Shown here piece after piece: positions 16,641 to 26,402 of a DNA stretch of 64,000 nt (position 1 is the stretch's first letter; every line of letters begins with the position of its first letter). Origin of the DNA: Methanothermus fervidus DSM 2088 (GTDB lineage Archaea; Methanobacteriota; Methanobacteria; DSM-2088; Methanothermaceae); contig CP002278.1 in assembly GCA_000166095.1 (NCBI GenBank), positions 900,001 to 964,000 of the forward strand. The letters are read 5' to 3'. Below the pieces are notes generated by a model. It was given only the letters and a program-made list of their open reading frames with translations, searched no databases and was not told where the DNA came from. The position numbers were made by a program, and so were the translations under genes.

Positions 16641-17624
16641 ATGGGTGTAAATTTAAGGGATATTATATTTTTTGAAAAATTAGAATTAAAGGATCTTGAA
16701 GGCTTAACAATTGCCATAGATGCATCCAATTGGATATATCAGTTTTTATCAAGCATTAGACAAAGAGATGGCACTCCATTAATGGATAGGAAAGGTAGAG
16801 TCACTTCACATCTTGTTGGTATACTTCATCGTACTTCAGCACTAGTTGAAAATAACATTAAACCTGTGTATGTTTTTGATGGAAAATCTTTAGCATTGAA
16901 AAGTGAGACAATATCTGAGAGAACAAGAATGAGATTGGAAGCAGAAAAACGTTGGAAAGAAGCTCTCAAGAAGAAAGATTTAGAAAAAGCTAGAAAATAT
17001 GCTTCAAGAGCTAGTAGGATATCAAAAGAAATAATAGAATCTTCAAAAGAATTACTGGATGCAATGGGAATACCTTATATTCAGGCTCCAAATGAAGGTG
17101 AGGCACAAGCAGTATATCTTGTAAAGAATGGAGATGCATGGGCAGTAGCATCTCAAGACTATGATTGTTTATTATTTGGTGCACCAAGAGTAATTAGAAA
17201 TTTAGCAATAAGTTCAGATATAAATTTGGAGTTATTGGAATTAGATAAAATTTTAAAAAAATTAGGAATTAGTCGAGAACAGCTCATAGATATTGCATTG
17301 TTGGTAGGTACAGATTTTAATCCAGGTGTTAAAGGAATTGGTGCTAAAAGAGGATTGGAGTTAATTAAAAAATTTGGAGATATATATACTGTAATAAAAA
17401 GGATGAATCTTGAGGTTGATTTTGATCCAGAGGTTCTTAGGAATATTTTTCTAAAACCTAAAGTAAAAAAGAAGTATAAAATTGTTTGGAAGAGACCAGA
17501 TAAAGAAAAAATGATTAAGTTTCTTTGCGATGAACATGACTTTTCAAAAGAAAGAGTTTTAAATGTATTTAAAAAATTAAAAAAAGTTGATTTTACGCAG
17601 AGGAGACTGGAAGAATGGTTTTAG
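16641..17624 (+). CDS. fen: flap endonuclease 1
   Basis: FEN1 removes 5' flaps during Okazaki-fragment maturation and base excision repair. The protein, 327 residues, has the N domain (DASNWIYQFL), the helical-arch region, NEGEAQA and ASQDYDCLLFGA metal ligands, and VGTDFNPGVKGIGAKRGL. The last eight residues, QRRLEEWF, are a PCNA-interacting PIP box. The final 32 bp, which encode the PIP box, overlap the end of the convergent helicase gene. Confidence 0.95.
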   Translation: MGVNLRDIIFFEKLELKDLEGLTIAIDASNWIYQFLSSIRQRDGTPLMDRKGRVTSHLVGILHRTSALVENNIKPVYVFDGKSLALKSETISERTRMRLEAEKRWKEALKKKDLEKARKYASRASRISKEIIESSKELLDAMGIPYIQAPNEGEAQAVYLVKNGDAWAVASQDYDCLLFGAPRVIRNLAISSDINLELLELDKILKKLGISREQLIDIALLVGTDFNPGVKGIGAKRGLELIKKFGDIYTVIKRMNLEVDFDPEVLRNIFLKPKVKKKYKIVWKRPDKEKMIKFLCDEHDFSKERVLNVFKKLKKVDFTQRRLEEWF

Positions 17625-19593
17625 ATAATTTATAATAAAATCTATTTTCTTTACAATATTCTATAAGTCTTCTGTAAGAAGGATGTACACTTAAAGTTTC
17701 TGAATCTCCAATTATAACTAATTTTCTTTTAGCCCTTGTTAATGACACGTTTAATCGTCTTAAATCTTCTAAAAATCCAATTTTTCCTTTTTTATTACTT
17801 CTTACCATTGATATTATTATTATTTCCTTTTCTCTACCTTGATAACCATCAACTGTATTTACTTCTACCTTTGCAATCTTACTGAGATAATCAACTTGAT
17901 CATCATAAGGTGTTATTATTCCAATGTCATCGGTGGAGACACCGCTTTTTATAAAGAAGTTTTGGATTAAAATACATATATCAGCTTCCAGTGGATTGTA
18001 AAGAGAAGGTGATCCTTTAAACCTTCTTTCAAATTTATTATCAAGGTCACAGGTATCTATGAATGTTAAAGGATCTCTTATTAACATTTCTTGCAATTCT
18101 TTACTTAAATTTTCATCCTTTATTTCTTTCTTTATTAAATCCTTTGGTGAAAGTTTTTCTAAACCTGCTGCACTTTTTATTTTTCCATTGTAGAATTCAT
18201 TATTTGGAAATTCCATTAATTTTGGATTCATTCTATATTGATATTCTAGCATATGAGATTTTGAAGGATATTTACTTATTAATATTGAAAATAATGTCTT
18301 TTCTAATTCTTTAGCATCAGGATTTAAAATTGTAGGTGGTAATTGACGATGATCACCCGCTAATATGAAACGTGGGGCTCTAGAAAGTGGAATAAGCACG
18401 CTTGGAATTGTTGCTTGGGATGCTTCATCAACTATTACAACATCAAATTCAACATCTCTTAAATATTCAAGATATACTGATGAATTTGTTGATAAAACAA
18501 CATCAGATTCTTCAATTATGTTTTCTACAATTCTATTTTCTATTTCATCAATTTTATTATATAATTCAGTTATTCTATTGTTTATTCTTATCCAATTTGC
18601 CATTGATATCATGACATTAGGTGATATTCCACGTACACCTCTTCTCCTTCTGGCATTTCGAATTATTTGCCTATCACTTAATCCACGTCTTAATGCTGGT
18701 GTTGGTTTATGATATCTATCTCTTTCCTTAGTTAGCTTATCAATTTTCTTTTGCAACCTTTCAATTTTGGAATATTTAGGATGTTCTTCAACTTGGAATG
18801 CTAAAGTACGTTCTATATTCTTTTTGGATACTCTTTGTGGATGACCCACTCTTACACATTTCATATTTTCAGGAAGTCTTTCAAGTATGTTGTCAACTGC
18901 AATGTTACTTTCTGCTGTGACAAGCACTTTATTACCTCTTTTGACTTCTTGTTTGATGATTTCTAAAATAGTCCTTGTTTTTCCTGTACCAAATGGCCCA
19001 TGAATCAAGAAAAAGTCTTTAGTTGCTAAAGCTTTAGATATTGCTTCTATTTGTGATTCATTTAATTTTTTATCTATAAGTTCGAACTCTTCTTTTTTAA
19101 TATCTAAATCAGGGGTAGCTTCATCAAGGATGTAAGATAAAACTTTGATTGTGTTCTCATTTAAGTTTTTTAAATTATCAATCATTCTCCTGAAAGTTAT
19201 ATCATTTGCATAGAGGTCAATTCTTACATTTTTTAATGCCCATTTAGGAACATCTTCTAATGCAACTGTTATAAATCGGTTACCTTTTTCAGCGACGGTC
19301 CCTACTAAATCACTGTAAAGAGGATTTCCCTTACTTATTAAAACTAAATCACCAACTTTTATTTCAGTTTCAATTTCTTTTCTACGTCCATATCTCACAA
19401 GTGTAAAACCTAATTCCCTTCCTAATATTTTTCCATTGAGATTGTTTATAGCCCTGCCTACCTTTTCTCTCTCCCGGGCTGAAAGCCTTGCCATTTCAGC
19501 TCTCATGGCTTCTATTTCTGCTTCTCTTTCCATTTCAACAAGTCTTATAAGCTTTCTAACATAATTTTTTATTTTTCTCTTTATTCTAACCAT
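17593..19593 (-). CDS. superfamily 1 DNA/RNA helicase of the IGHMBP2/Upf1-like group
   Basis: The 666-residue protein starts with a coiled-coil-rich basic segment (1-60), then a beta-barrel domain (VGDLVLISKGNPLYSDLVGTV). The helicase core follows: Walker A GPFGTGKTRT, TAESNIAVDNI, motif II VDEASQ, GDHRQLPPTI, YRMNPKLMEFPN, NTVDGYQGREKEI and VSLTRAKRKL (motif VI). Family members unwind with 5'-to-3' polarity and act in repair or translation. The gene is convergent with fen1 and overlaps it by 32 bp. Confidence 0.88.
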   Translation of the reverse strand: MVRIKRKIKNYVRKLIRLVEMEREAEIEAMRAEMARLSAREREKVGRAINNLNGKILGRELGFTLVRYGRRKEIETEIKVGDLVLISKGNPLYSDLVGTVAEKGNRFITVALEDVPKWALKNVRIDLYANDITFRRMIDNLKNLNENTIKVLSYILDEATPDLDIKKEEFELIDKKLNESQIEAISKALATKDFFLIHGPFGTGKTRTILEIIKQEVKRGNKVLVTAESNIAVDNILERLPENMKCVRVGHPQRVSKKNIERTLAFQVEEHPKYSKIERLQKKIDKLTKERDRYHKPTPALRRGLSDRQIIRNARRRRGVRGISPNVMISMANWIRINNRITELYNKIDEIENRIVENIIEESDVVLSTNSSVYLEYLRDVEFDVVIVDEASQATIPSVLIPLSRAPRFILAGDHRQLPPTILNPDAKELEKTLFSILISKYPSKSHMLEYQYRMNPKLMEFPNNEFYNGKIKSAAGLEKLSPKDLIKKEIKDENLSKELQEMLIRDPLTFIDTCDLDNKFERRFKGSPSLYNPLEADICILIQNFFIKSGVSTDDIGIITPYDDQVDYLSKIAKVEVNTVDGYQGREKEIIIISMVRSNKKGKIGFLEDLRRLNVSLTRAKRKLVIIGDSETLSVHPSYRRLIEYCKENRFYYKLSKTILPVSSA

Positions 19594-19602
19594 GGTTTTA
19601 CC

Positions 19603-20205
19603 TCAGAAAGGAGGATAATTACCAAAAAATTCCCTTGCATACTCTCTGGCTATTTCAACTTGTTTTGGATATTCTTTATACATTTTATTTTCTAAATCTT
19701 TACGATTTTTTGACGTTACTATATATTTCAATATCTTTACATATTTACTCAACTGTTCACAAGAACAAGGCATTTCCAAAGTTATACATACATCTTTTTT
19801 CTTAAAATATTTTGTCCTTATATGTGGTGAAACAGATCCTATCAATATTCCATCTTCCAATTCTATGAGTGGTGGTACGCCATATTTCCATCTTCTTTCC
19901 GGGTCTACAAGTTTTTTATAGTTTTTAGGGTTATAACAATGCGCTTCAACATATATTCTGGGTTTATACTTAAGTATTAAATGAATTAAATATTTTCCTA
20001 TTGGTGTTTGATAATATTCTTCACATAAAGTACTAATATACCTACTTTTATCTCCATTGTAAATAATGACTTTTCCATCTTCTACAATGTTTGGAGTTAT
20101 CTTTCTTAATGCATGTATTGTTACTTCTGATTCTTCTCCATGCAATCCGCCTACGAAAAGCCTGACTGGTTTTGAACTTTTCTGGATCATTCTGAAAAAA
20201 CTCAA
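19603..20205 (-). CDS. DUF2119 protein with carboxypeptidase M14-like zinc motifs
   Basis: The protein of about 200 residues has GGLHGEESEV (HxxE), EAHCYN with a second candidate zinc-ligand His, and ITLEMPC with a candidate catalytic Glu. This set is like succinylglutamate-desuccinylase/M14-type zinc hydrolases. The family is known mainly from methanogens and its substrate is unknown. I prefer TTG at 20205 because TAGGTG precedes it; the longer frame to 20250 would overlap the hydrolase gene by 19 bp. It follows the homocysteine hydrolase gene on the same strand. Confidence 0.72.
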   Translation of the reverse strand: MSFFRMIQKSSKPVRLFVGGLHGEESEVTIHALRKITPNIVEDGKVIIYNGDKSRYISTLCEEYYQTPIGKYLIHLILKYKPRIYVEAHCYNPKNYKKLVDPERRWKYGVPPLIELEDGILIGSVSPHIRTKYFKKKDVCITLEMPCSCEQLSKYVKILKYIVTSKNRKDLENKMYKEYPKQVEIAREYAREFFGNYPPF

Positions 20206-20231
20206 AATAACACCTAAAAATTGAGGTTTGT

Positions 20232-21485
20232 TTAGGTTCCTTCTTCCCAACTTGAAAGATATTTCTTTTGTTTTTCAGTGAGTTTATCAATGCTTATTCC
20301 CATGGCTTCTAATTTTAATTTAGCTACTCTAGTATCTATTTCTTCTGGAACGTTATATACACCGATATCTAATTCATTCTCAGATAAATATAAAACTGAC
20401 AAGGCTTGAAGAGAAAAACTTATATCCATAATTTCTGATGGATGTCCCTGACCTCTACTTGATGCAAGATTTACAAGCCTTCCTTCTGCAAGGAGATATA
20501 ACCTTCTACCGTCCTCAAGAACAAACTCTTCAATATCTTCATTAATTTTTTTATGTGAAATAGAAATATCAATTAAATCATTGCGGTTTATCTCAACATT
20601 GAAGTGGCCAGAATTTGCTAATATACATCCGTCCTTCATGTTTTCAAATTCTTTTCTAGTAACAACATCTATATTGCCAGTTGCAGTTATGAGAATATCA
20701 GCATATTTTACTGCATCACTGATTTTCATTACTCTAAATCCATCCATTCTAGCTTCTAAAGCCCTTATTGGATCAACTTCTGTTACAATTACTTCAGCTC
20801 CTAAACCCTTAGCTCTAAGTGCTATACCTTTACCACACCATCCATATCCACACACTACAACAGTTTTTCCGGCTATTAGCATGTTTGTTGTACCCATAAT
20901 CGCATCAAATGTAGATTGTCCAGTTCCATACCTATTATCAAAAAGATATTTTGTTTTGGCATTGTTTACGGCAATTACTGGAAACTTTAGTTCACCATCC
21001 TTATTCATAGCTTTTAATCGTTGGATACCTGTGGTTGTTTCTTCAGATGCGCCTCTTATATTTTTGATGAGTTCTCTTCTTTCCCTATGAACTAAAAATA
21101 TCATATCAGCTCCATCATCGATCAATATATCTGGTTCATGATCAAGAACTCTATGAATGTTCTCATAGTATTCCTCTGTAGTTTCATGTCTCCATCCATA
21201 TATATTAAGACCCAAGGATGCTCCTGCTGCTGCAGCATCGTCTTGAGTTGACAATGGGTTGCAGCCAGTCATTGCAACTTCTGCTCCACCTTCCATCAAT
21301 GTTAATCCTAAATTAATGGTCTTTGGTTCTAAATGTAAACAACTACCTATAGTGATTCCTTCCAGTGGTTTTTTATCTCTAAATTCTTTTTTTATCTTTT
21401 CTAACACAGGCATATGTCTTTGGACCCATTTTATTCTTTTTTTACCTTTTGGAGCTAAAGAAATATCTCTAACTTTATATGACAT
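20232..21485 (-). CDS. ahcY: adenosylhomocysteinase family enzyme (S-adenosyl- or S-inosylhomocysteine hydrolase)
   Basis: This 417-residue NAD-dependent enzyme clears S-adenosylhomocysteine left by SAM-dependent methylation. It has [43 protein letters not shown], the Rossmann motif [18 protein letters not shown] and SGHFNVEI, and a C-terminus shorter than the eukaryotic form. In Methanocaldococcus the homologue prefers S-inosylhomocysteine after deamination; whether that holds here is inference. Downstream is the DUF2119 hydrolase gene and upstream the CDC48 gene, 8 bp away. Confidence 0.92.
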   Translation of the reverse strand: MSYKVRDISLAPKGKKRIKWVQRHMPVLEKIKKEFRDKKPLEGITIGSCLHLEPKTINLGLTLMEGGAEVAMTGCNPLSTQDDAAAAGASLGLNIYGWRHETTEEYYENIHRVLDHEPDILIDDGADMIFLVHRERRELIKNIRGASEETTTGIQRLKAMNKDGELKFPVIAVNNAKTKYLFDNRYGTGQSTFDAIMGTTNMLIAGKTVVVCGYGWCGKGIALRAKGLGAEVIVTEVDPIRALEARMDGFRVMKISDAVKYADILITATGNIDVVTRKEFENMKDGCILANSGHFNVEINRNDLIDISISHKKINEDIEEFVLEDGRRLYLLAEGRLVNLASSRGQGHPSEIMDISFSLQALSVLYLSENELDIGVYNVPEEIDTRVAKLKLEAMGISIDKLTEKQKKYLSSWEEGT

Positions 21486-21493
21486 TCAAACAC

Positions 21494-23692
21494 CTATCTA
21501 TATTGTATTTGTTCTTCCCTAGCTTTTTTCTGGGGCTTTATTTTTTCAATTGCCTTCTTAAAGTTTTTCATTGGCACTTCTTCTGCATCAAGATTTTCTC
21601 TTAAAGTCATTAATGCGGCTTCTCTACATACAGCTTCTATGTCAGCCCCAACAAATCCTTCGGTCATTTCTGCTAATTTTTCTAAATCAACATCATCTGC
21701 TAATGGCATATTACGTGTGTGTACTTTAAATATTTTAAGTCTTGTTTCTTTATCAGGTTTGCCAATTTTTATTTGTCTATCAAATCTACCAGGTCTTAAT
21801 AATGCTGGATCAATTATGTCAGGCCTATTTGTAGCTGCTAATACTACTACATCTTCTAGTTCTTCTAAACCATCAATTTCTGTTAACAATTGATTTACAA
21901 CCCTTTGTGTAACACCAGAATCAGCAGAAATACCAGTTCTTGTAGATGCTATTGCGTCTATTTCATCAAAGAAAACTATTGTTGGTGCAGTTTGTCTAGC
22001 CTTTCTAAATACTTCTCTAACACCTTTCTCAGATTCTCCCACCCATTTTGATAACAATTCAGGACCCTTTATTGCAATGAAGTTTGCACCACTTTCATTT
22101 GCAACAGCCTTTGCTAGCAATGTCTTTCCAGTTCCAGGTGGTCCATATAGGAGTACACCTTTTGGAGGTTTAATTCCAAATTTTTTGAATTTTTCTGGAT
22201 ATTTAAGTGGCCATTCTACAGTTTCTCTTAACTCTTGTTTTACGTCTTCTAAACCTCCCACATCATCCCAGGTTACATTGGGCACTTGTACTGTCACTTC
22301 TCTTAATGCAGAAGGTTGGATTTCTTTTAGAGCGTTTTTGAAATCTTCCCTTGTAACCACCATTTCTTTAAGCACTTCTCTAGGTACCTTCTCCTTACCT
22401 TTTATTTTAGGTAATATTCTTCTCAATACTCTCATTGCAGCTTCTTTACAAAGAGCTTCTAAATCTGCCCCAACAAATCCATGAGTTACATCTGCAAGTT
22501 CATCTAAATCAACATCATCTGCTAATGGCATGCCTCGAGTATGTATTTCTAAAATTTCCTTTCTTTCATCTCTGTCAGGCACTCCAATTTCTATTTCTCT
22601 ATCAAACCTTCCAGGTCTTCTTAATGCAGGATCCAATGCATCTGGCCTGTTTGTTGCACCGATGACTATTACTTGTCCTCTTGCTTTTAGACCATCCATA
22701 AGTGTGAGCAATTGTGCCACAATTCTTCTTTCAACTTCACCAGTTACTTCTTCTCTTTTAGGCGCTATTGCATCGATTTCATCTATGAATATAATTGATG
22801 GTGCATTTTCTTCTGCTTCTTTGAATATTTCTCTCAATCTTTCTTCAGATCCACCAACATATTTACTCATGATTTCAGGACCATTTATTGCGATGAAATG
22901 AGCATCACTTTCATTTGCAACAGCCTTTGCTAGCAATGTCTTTCCAGTTCCAGGTGGTCCATGCAAGAGAACTCCTTTTGGAGGTTCTATACCTAACCTT
23001 TCAAACAATTCAGGATTTTTTAAAGGTATTTCTATCATTTCTCTTACTTTTTGTATAGCTTCCTTCATTCCACCAATATCTTCATAAGTTACGTCAGTAA
23101 GACTTTTAATACCTTCTATTTCACTTACATCTACAGGTTTTGACTGAATTTCTACATCTGTTGTATCTGTTACACGAACAATTCCTGGAGGTTTTGTTGA
23201 TACCACTGCAAATCTTATTTCACCTAAAGGAGATAAATCCATCATTTCTTTAAATATTTCTTCAAAGAACCCTCCACCAAGTCCGCTTATGCTAGGTCTT
23301 AAACTGGAGACTATTATATCTCCCTTTGTTAAGATTCTATTAATAAATGCAGATCTCACATCTCCACGAACCATTACATGCTGATCTATTGGAGCTAAAA
23401 CAACTTTTTCAGCTTCCTTTACTTCAGCTTTTCTTATTTTTACTTCATCGCCTATTGAGGCTCCTGCATTTTTCCTAATATATCCATCCATTCTTATTAC
23501 ATTTAATCCTACATCAGTTTCTGATGGACGTACTATAGCTCCAGTAACTTTTTTACCTTCTATTTCTATTACATCGCCCTCTCGTACGCCCAATTTTTCC
23601 ATAAGTTTTGGATCAAGCCTAACTATTGATTTTCCAACATCTGATTGTGATAATGCTTCCGCAACTTTAGCTTTAACTTCATTCTTCTCCAT
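21494..23692 (-). CDS. cdc48: CDC48/VAT-type AAA+ ATPase
   Basis: CDC48 is a hexameric unfoldase that extracts and unfolds proteins. The 732-residue protein has an N-domain (about 1-185), then two AAA modules, each with Walker A GPPGTGKT and Walker B ([14 protein letters not shown] in D1, [14 protein letters not shown] in D2) and second-region-of-homology arginines ([20 protein letters not shown]). The C-terminus is short and basic. I use ATG 23692, behind GGTGATA, instead of the upstream GTG codons at 23701 and 23704. Confidence 0.96.
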   Translation of the reverse strand: MEKNEVKAKVAEALSQSDVGKSIVRLDPKLMEKLGVREGDVIEIEGKKVTGAIVRPSETDVGLNVIRMDGYIRKNAGASIGDEVKIRKAEVKEAEKVVLAPIDQHVMVRGDVRSAFINRILTKGDIIVSSLRPSISGLGGGFFEEIFKEMMDLSPLGEIRFAVVSTKPPGIVRVTDTTDVEIQSKPVDVSEIEGIKSLTDVTYEDIGGMKEAIQKVREMIEIPLKNPELFERLGIEPPKGVLLHGPPGTGKTLLAKAVANESDAHFIAINGPEIMSKYVGGSEERLREIFKEAEENAPSIIFIDEIDAIAPKREEVTGEVERRIVAQLLTLMDGLKARGQVIVIGATNRPDALDPALRRPGRFDREIEIGVPDRDERKEILEIHTRGMPLADDVDLDELADVTHGFVGADLEALCKEAAMRVLRRILPKIKGKEKVPREVLKEMVVTREDFKNALKEIQPSALREVTVQVPNVTWDDVGGLEDVKQELRETVEWPLKYPEKFKKFGIKPPKGVLLYGPPGTGKTLLAKAVANESGANFIAIKGPELLSKWVGESEKGVREVFRKARQTAPTIVFFDEIDAIASTRTGISADSGVTQRVVNQLLTEIDGLEELEDVVVLAATNRPDIIDPALLRPGRFDRQIKIGKPDKETRLKIFKVHTRNMPLADDVDLEKLAEMTEGFVGADIEAVCREAALMTLRENLDAEEVPMKNFKKAIEKIKPQKKAREEQIQYR

Positions 23693-23822
23693 GCCTATCA
23701 CCACTTTATTTTGTTATGTGAGTTCTTATTGATAATTTTTAGTAAAATTTTGTAACTATAATATACTTTAACATATTAATTATATATATTTTTAATTTTT
23801 TGTAAAAAATTGCATAACACTT

Positions 23823-23844
23823 CTAAAATTTTTCATAATTTTAG
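23823..23844. repeat. inverted repeat with 8-bp arms
   Basis: CTAAAATT and AATTTTAG form a perfect inverted repeat around a 6-base loop (TTTCAT). It sits between the divergent promoters of cdc48 and the surface-protein gene, so it may be an operator or a transcript hairpin. The AT-rich arms make chance occurrence plausible. Confidence 0.4.
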
Positions 23845-23916
23845 TATTTCGAATTATTTGAAGAAAAATAAAAGAAATTTGTCATCGTTTTATACTTTTT
23901 TCTTAAATGTTTTTAC

Positions 23917-23927
23917 ATATTTATAAG
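23917..23927 (+). promoter_or_regulatory. TATA box candidate for the surface-protein gene
   Basis: ATATTTATAAG lies about 70 bp before the TTG start. It would place initiation near 23950 and leave a leader with the strong AAGGAGGTGA site. Confidence 0.4.
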
Positions 23928-23990
23928 TCGAAAATTATATTATGTACATATCGTTTATATAAAAATGAAAATCAAGAAGGAGGTGAAAAA

Positions 23991-26363
23991 TTGTCAAGAA
24001 AAATTTTGGCAATAGCTTTACTAGTGACATTCATAAGTTTGACTTTAGGAACAGCTACAGCATCAGAAGTATATGACATTTCCAAACAAATAGTGATGGA
24101 TGCAAAAAACAAACTGAACATTGATAACAACAGCCAATGTTTGGTAATAACCACAGCAGGAAGTGCCAGATACAAAAATGAAAATACTGTAGATGGAATA
24201 CAAGCTGTAGTTGATCATATGCCATCTGCAAGATTAGGTAAAGGAAACATTCTAACATTGTATAAATATGGAAACTTAGAGTTTACATTTGTAAAAAAAG
24301 AAGACAAAGAATTGTATGCAATAAAATATTATGTTGATGATTCTGGAATCAAAAGTACTCCAAAGTTAAATATTGGATTCAACATTGACGAAAATCAGTT
24401 CAATGTAGCTAAAAATTATTTAGGATACGACACTATAACAATAGCGTGGGCATGGGCATCAGGTGCACCTCCAGATCTTTTAGAGATAGCAACTACCACA
24501 TGGAGTATAAGACCTCAAACAATAGCCGATTATGCCATCACAAAACATTATATAGCTAACTTTAACCCCAGTGAAACAATACTTATAAGTAAATCTGGAA
24601 ATTATGATGATGATGCAGCATTGCACTTAGTTGGCAATAGATTGCATGCTGTATATAAATATGAAGGTCCAGACGATGAAAAAGTGTTCATTGCATATGA
24701 TTACCCATCTTGTGTAGTAGTTCATTACAAAGAAAAAATAAGCAAAACAAGGCCAGAGAGCCTTGAAGAACTTAAAGAAATGATAGCATGCATTGAAAAA
24801 TTAAAAACAAATCCATCATCATTATTCTCAATTAAATATCTTAAGACTGGAAATTCAAATGATGCAGCTTATTTAGCTAAAAATGGAATAGACGAGAATT
24901 ATATATCCAAACTTAATAATGCCAACATAGAATTACATGAACCAAAAATAGCAGAGGTAAATTATGATAAATATTACAATCTTGGTAAAGAAATTTTCAA
25001 CAAAGTTTATAAGGTAGGATTATTTACAACTGAAGACATTAACGCTGGCAAAGTCACTGTAGTTTTACCTCCTTACTACAGTGTTTACAGTGGAACAAAT
25101 GAATATATTGCTGGATTAATAGACGGAATCATTGATGCTGCAAAAGAATTTGGTGCTGTATTCCCAATTAGAAATATTTTCCAAATAGATAACAAATGGT
25201 ATGATTGGATTGGCAGTCAAATATCTATAATATTTGCAAAATCTGAAAATGAGAGATTTTTAACCACTAATAAGCTAGAAGACCTTAAAATACAAGGCGT
25301 GTTTGTAACGATTAAACCTCCAAAGATTGAAGTTAGTGAAATTCGTGACATAAGTCCTGCTAACGATCCTTCTCCAGTAGCTAAATATGGTTTTGAAGAT
25401 CCATTAAAGATGATTTTTGCTTGGAGCATGGGCTCACCATATGAGTATCTATGGATATATCAACGTTCAGGACGTTCATATACATGGGAAGATTATGATA
25501 TTGTATTAGCATTAGAACCATGGAAAATCAATGATGGAAATCTTATTTTAATAGCACCTATAGGGGAATGGGAATGGAGCAGCGATGCTTTACTCAGGGT
25601 AATAGGATACGGTGTATCACCTTCCAGAGGTACCTACTTCTCATATACCATAACACAGCCAGTTGAAAGTCTTACAAATATCTATAGAATAATAGGTATT
25701 CCCAATACAATAAAATTAATTACTTATGATAAAAGTAAAATTGCCAAACTTGTTTCTGCACGAGGATTCACGTGTTCTATAGGAAATCAACTGTATCGTT
25801 CACTTTATCTTTGGAACAACAAAGAAGATTCTAAAGATTTCAAAGATGCCATATTTACTACTGAAATTAAACAAATATCTATTGAAGAGATATTGAAGTC
25901 ACAAGATCCTGTAGCTTTATTATTAGCTCCACCTACTCTAACTCCTACACCCACTCTATCTCCAATTCCAACACCTACACCAACAGTACCGCCAACTCCA
26001 TCTCCAATTTCCACACTTACTCCAACTTCAACCTTTATATCTACGCCAACCCCCATATCAATAGTGTTACCAACCCCAATTCCTACGCCAATGCTTATAC
26101 CAGCAGCCATGCCAACAACGGTGTCAAACCTGGCTTTATCAGCGTCTTTACCTACATTACCAACTTCTACACCAACAAAAACTGTTAAAAAAATAATTAA
26201 ACCAACGACAATGACAAAAATTGCTCCAAAAACTAGTAAAAACTTGAATACAGTGATATTGTATGTTGCCACATTAACAGCAATACTGGCAGTTGTCTAT
26301 GGCATAACCTACCTTATAAAACGTAGAAAGGAATTAATATTGCGTACAGAACCTGGAAAATAA
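23991..26363 (+). CDS. secreted, membrane-anchored surface protein with Pro/Thr-rich stalk
   Basis: The 790-residue protein starts at TTG behind AAGGAGGTGA and has a signal peptide (about 1-25). A large ectodomain (26-645) appears to hold two related modules: both contain an AW-plus-small-residue motif (IAWAWASGAPPDLLEIA near 155 and IFAWSMGSPYEYLWIYQ in the second half) followed about 40 residues later by an ILI/LILI strand and an acidic segment. Residues about 646-751 are a Pro/Thr/Ser-rich stalk, then comes one membrane helix (about 752-775) and a basic cytoplasmic tail KRRKE. The layout is that of a stalked cell-envelope protein. I do not recognise the ectodomain family; a distant FmdE-like relation is possible but unproven. 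The adhesin gene follows 39 bp later. Confidence 0.85.
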   Translation: MSRKILAIALLVTFISLTLGTATASEVYDISKQIVMDAKNKLNIDNNSQCLVITTAGSARYKNENTVDGIQAVVDHMPSARLGKGNILTLYKYGNLEFTFVKKEDKELYAIKYYVDDSGIKSTPKLNIGFNIDENQFNVAKNYLGYDTITIAWAWASGAPPDLLEIATTTWSIRPQTIADYAITKHYIANFNPSETILISKSGNYDDDAALHLVGNRLHAVYKYEGPDDEKVFIAYDYPSCVVVHYKEKISKTRPESLEELKEMIACIEKLKTNPSSLFSIKYLKTGNSNDAAYLAKNGIDENYISKLNNANIELHEPKIAEVNYDKYYNLGKEIFNKVYKVGLFTTEDINAGKVTVVLPPYYSVYSGTNEYIAGLIDGIIDAAKEFGAVFPIRNIFQIDNKWYDWIGSQISIIFAKSENERFLTTNKLEDLKIQGVFVTIKPPKIEVSEIRDISPANDPSPVAKYGFEDPLKMIFAWSMGSPYEYLWIYQRSGRSYTWEDYDIVLALEPWKINDGNLILIAPIGEWEWSSDALLRVIGYGVSPSRGTYFSYTITQPVESLTNIYRIIGIPNTIKLITYDKSKIAKLVSARGFTCSIGNQLYRSLYLWNNKEDSKDFKDAIFTTEIKQISIEEILKSQDPVALLLAPPTLTPTPTLSPIPTPTPTVPPTPSPISTLTPTSTFISTPTPISIVLPTPIPTPMLIPAAMPTTVSNLALSASLPTLPTSTPTKTVKKIIKPTTMTKIAPKTSKNLNTVILYVATLTAILAVVYGITYLIKRRKELILRTEPGK

Positions 26364-26364
26364 A

Positions 26365-26380
26365 TTTTTTCTTCTTCTTT
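26365..26380 (+). terminator. pyrimidine-rich stretch between the two surface genes
   Basis: A T6 run followed by CTTCTTCTTT lies directly after the stop of the surface-protein gene. It could cause partial termination before the adhesin, which has its own AGGAGGTGA site. Confidence 0.3.
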
Positions 26381-26402
26381 TAAATTTTTAGGAGGTGAAA
26401 TA

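Larger units (their letters stand above)
23693..23990. other. divergent intergenic region between cdc48 and the surface-protein gene
   Basis: The 298 bp spacer is the longest gene-free stretch in the window. It is extremely AT-rich. It holds a TATA candidate for cdc48 near 23753-23768 (minus strand), the inverted repeat at 23823-23844, TATA-like tracts for the plus strand at 23917-23927 and 23953-23962, and the ribosome binding site AAGGAGGTGA at 23977-23986. I see no RNA gene in it. Confidence 0.6.

Noticed and set aside
22077-22901. Several plus-strand frames of 76-135 residues opposite cdc48
   Set aside because: They are shadows of the conserved AAA modules, which repeat themselves and so give similar antisense frames twice.
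25920-26200. A tandem DNA repeat or CRISPR-like array in the CCAACACCTA-type repeats
   Set aside because: The units are irregular, in frame, and encode the Pro/Thr stalk. No CRISPR array with regular direct repeats and spacers was seen anywhere in the window.
25805-26272. A 155-residue minus-strand frame rich in Val and Gly, opposite the Pro/Thr stalk
   Set aside because: It is the antisense shadow of the Pro/Thr codon repeats; it has no ribosome binding site and the plus-strand gene is clearly real.
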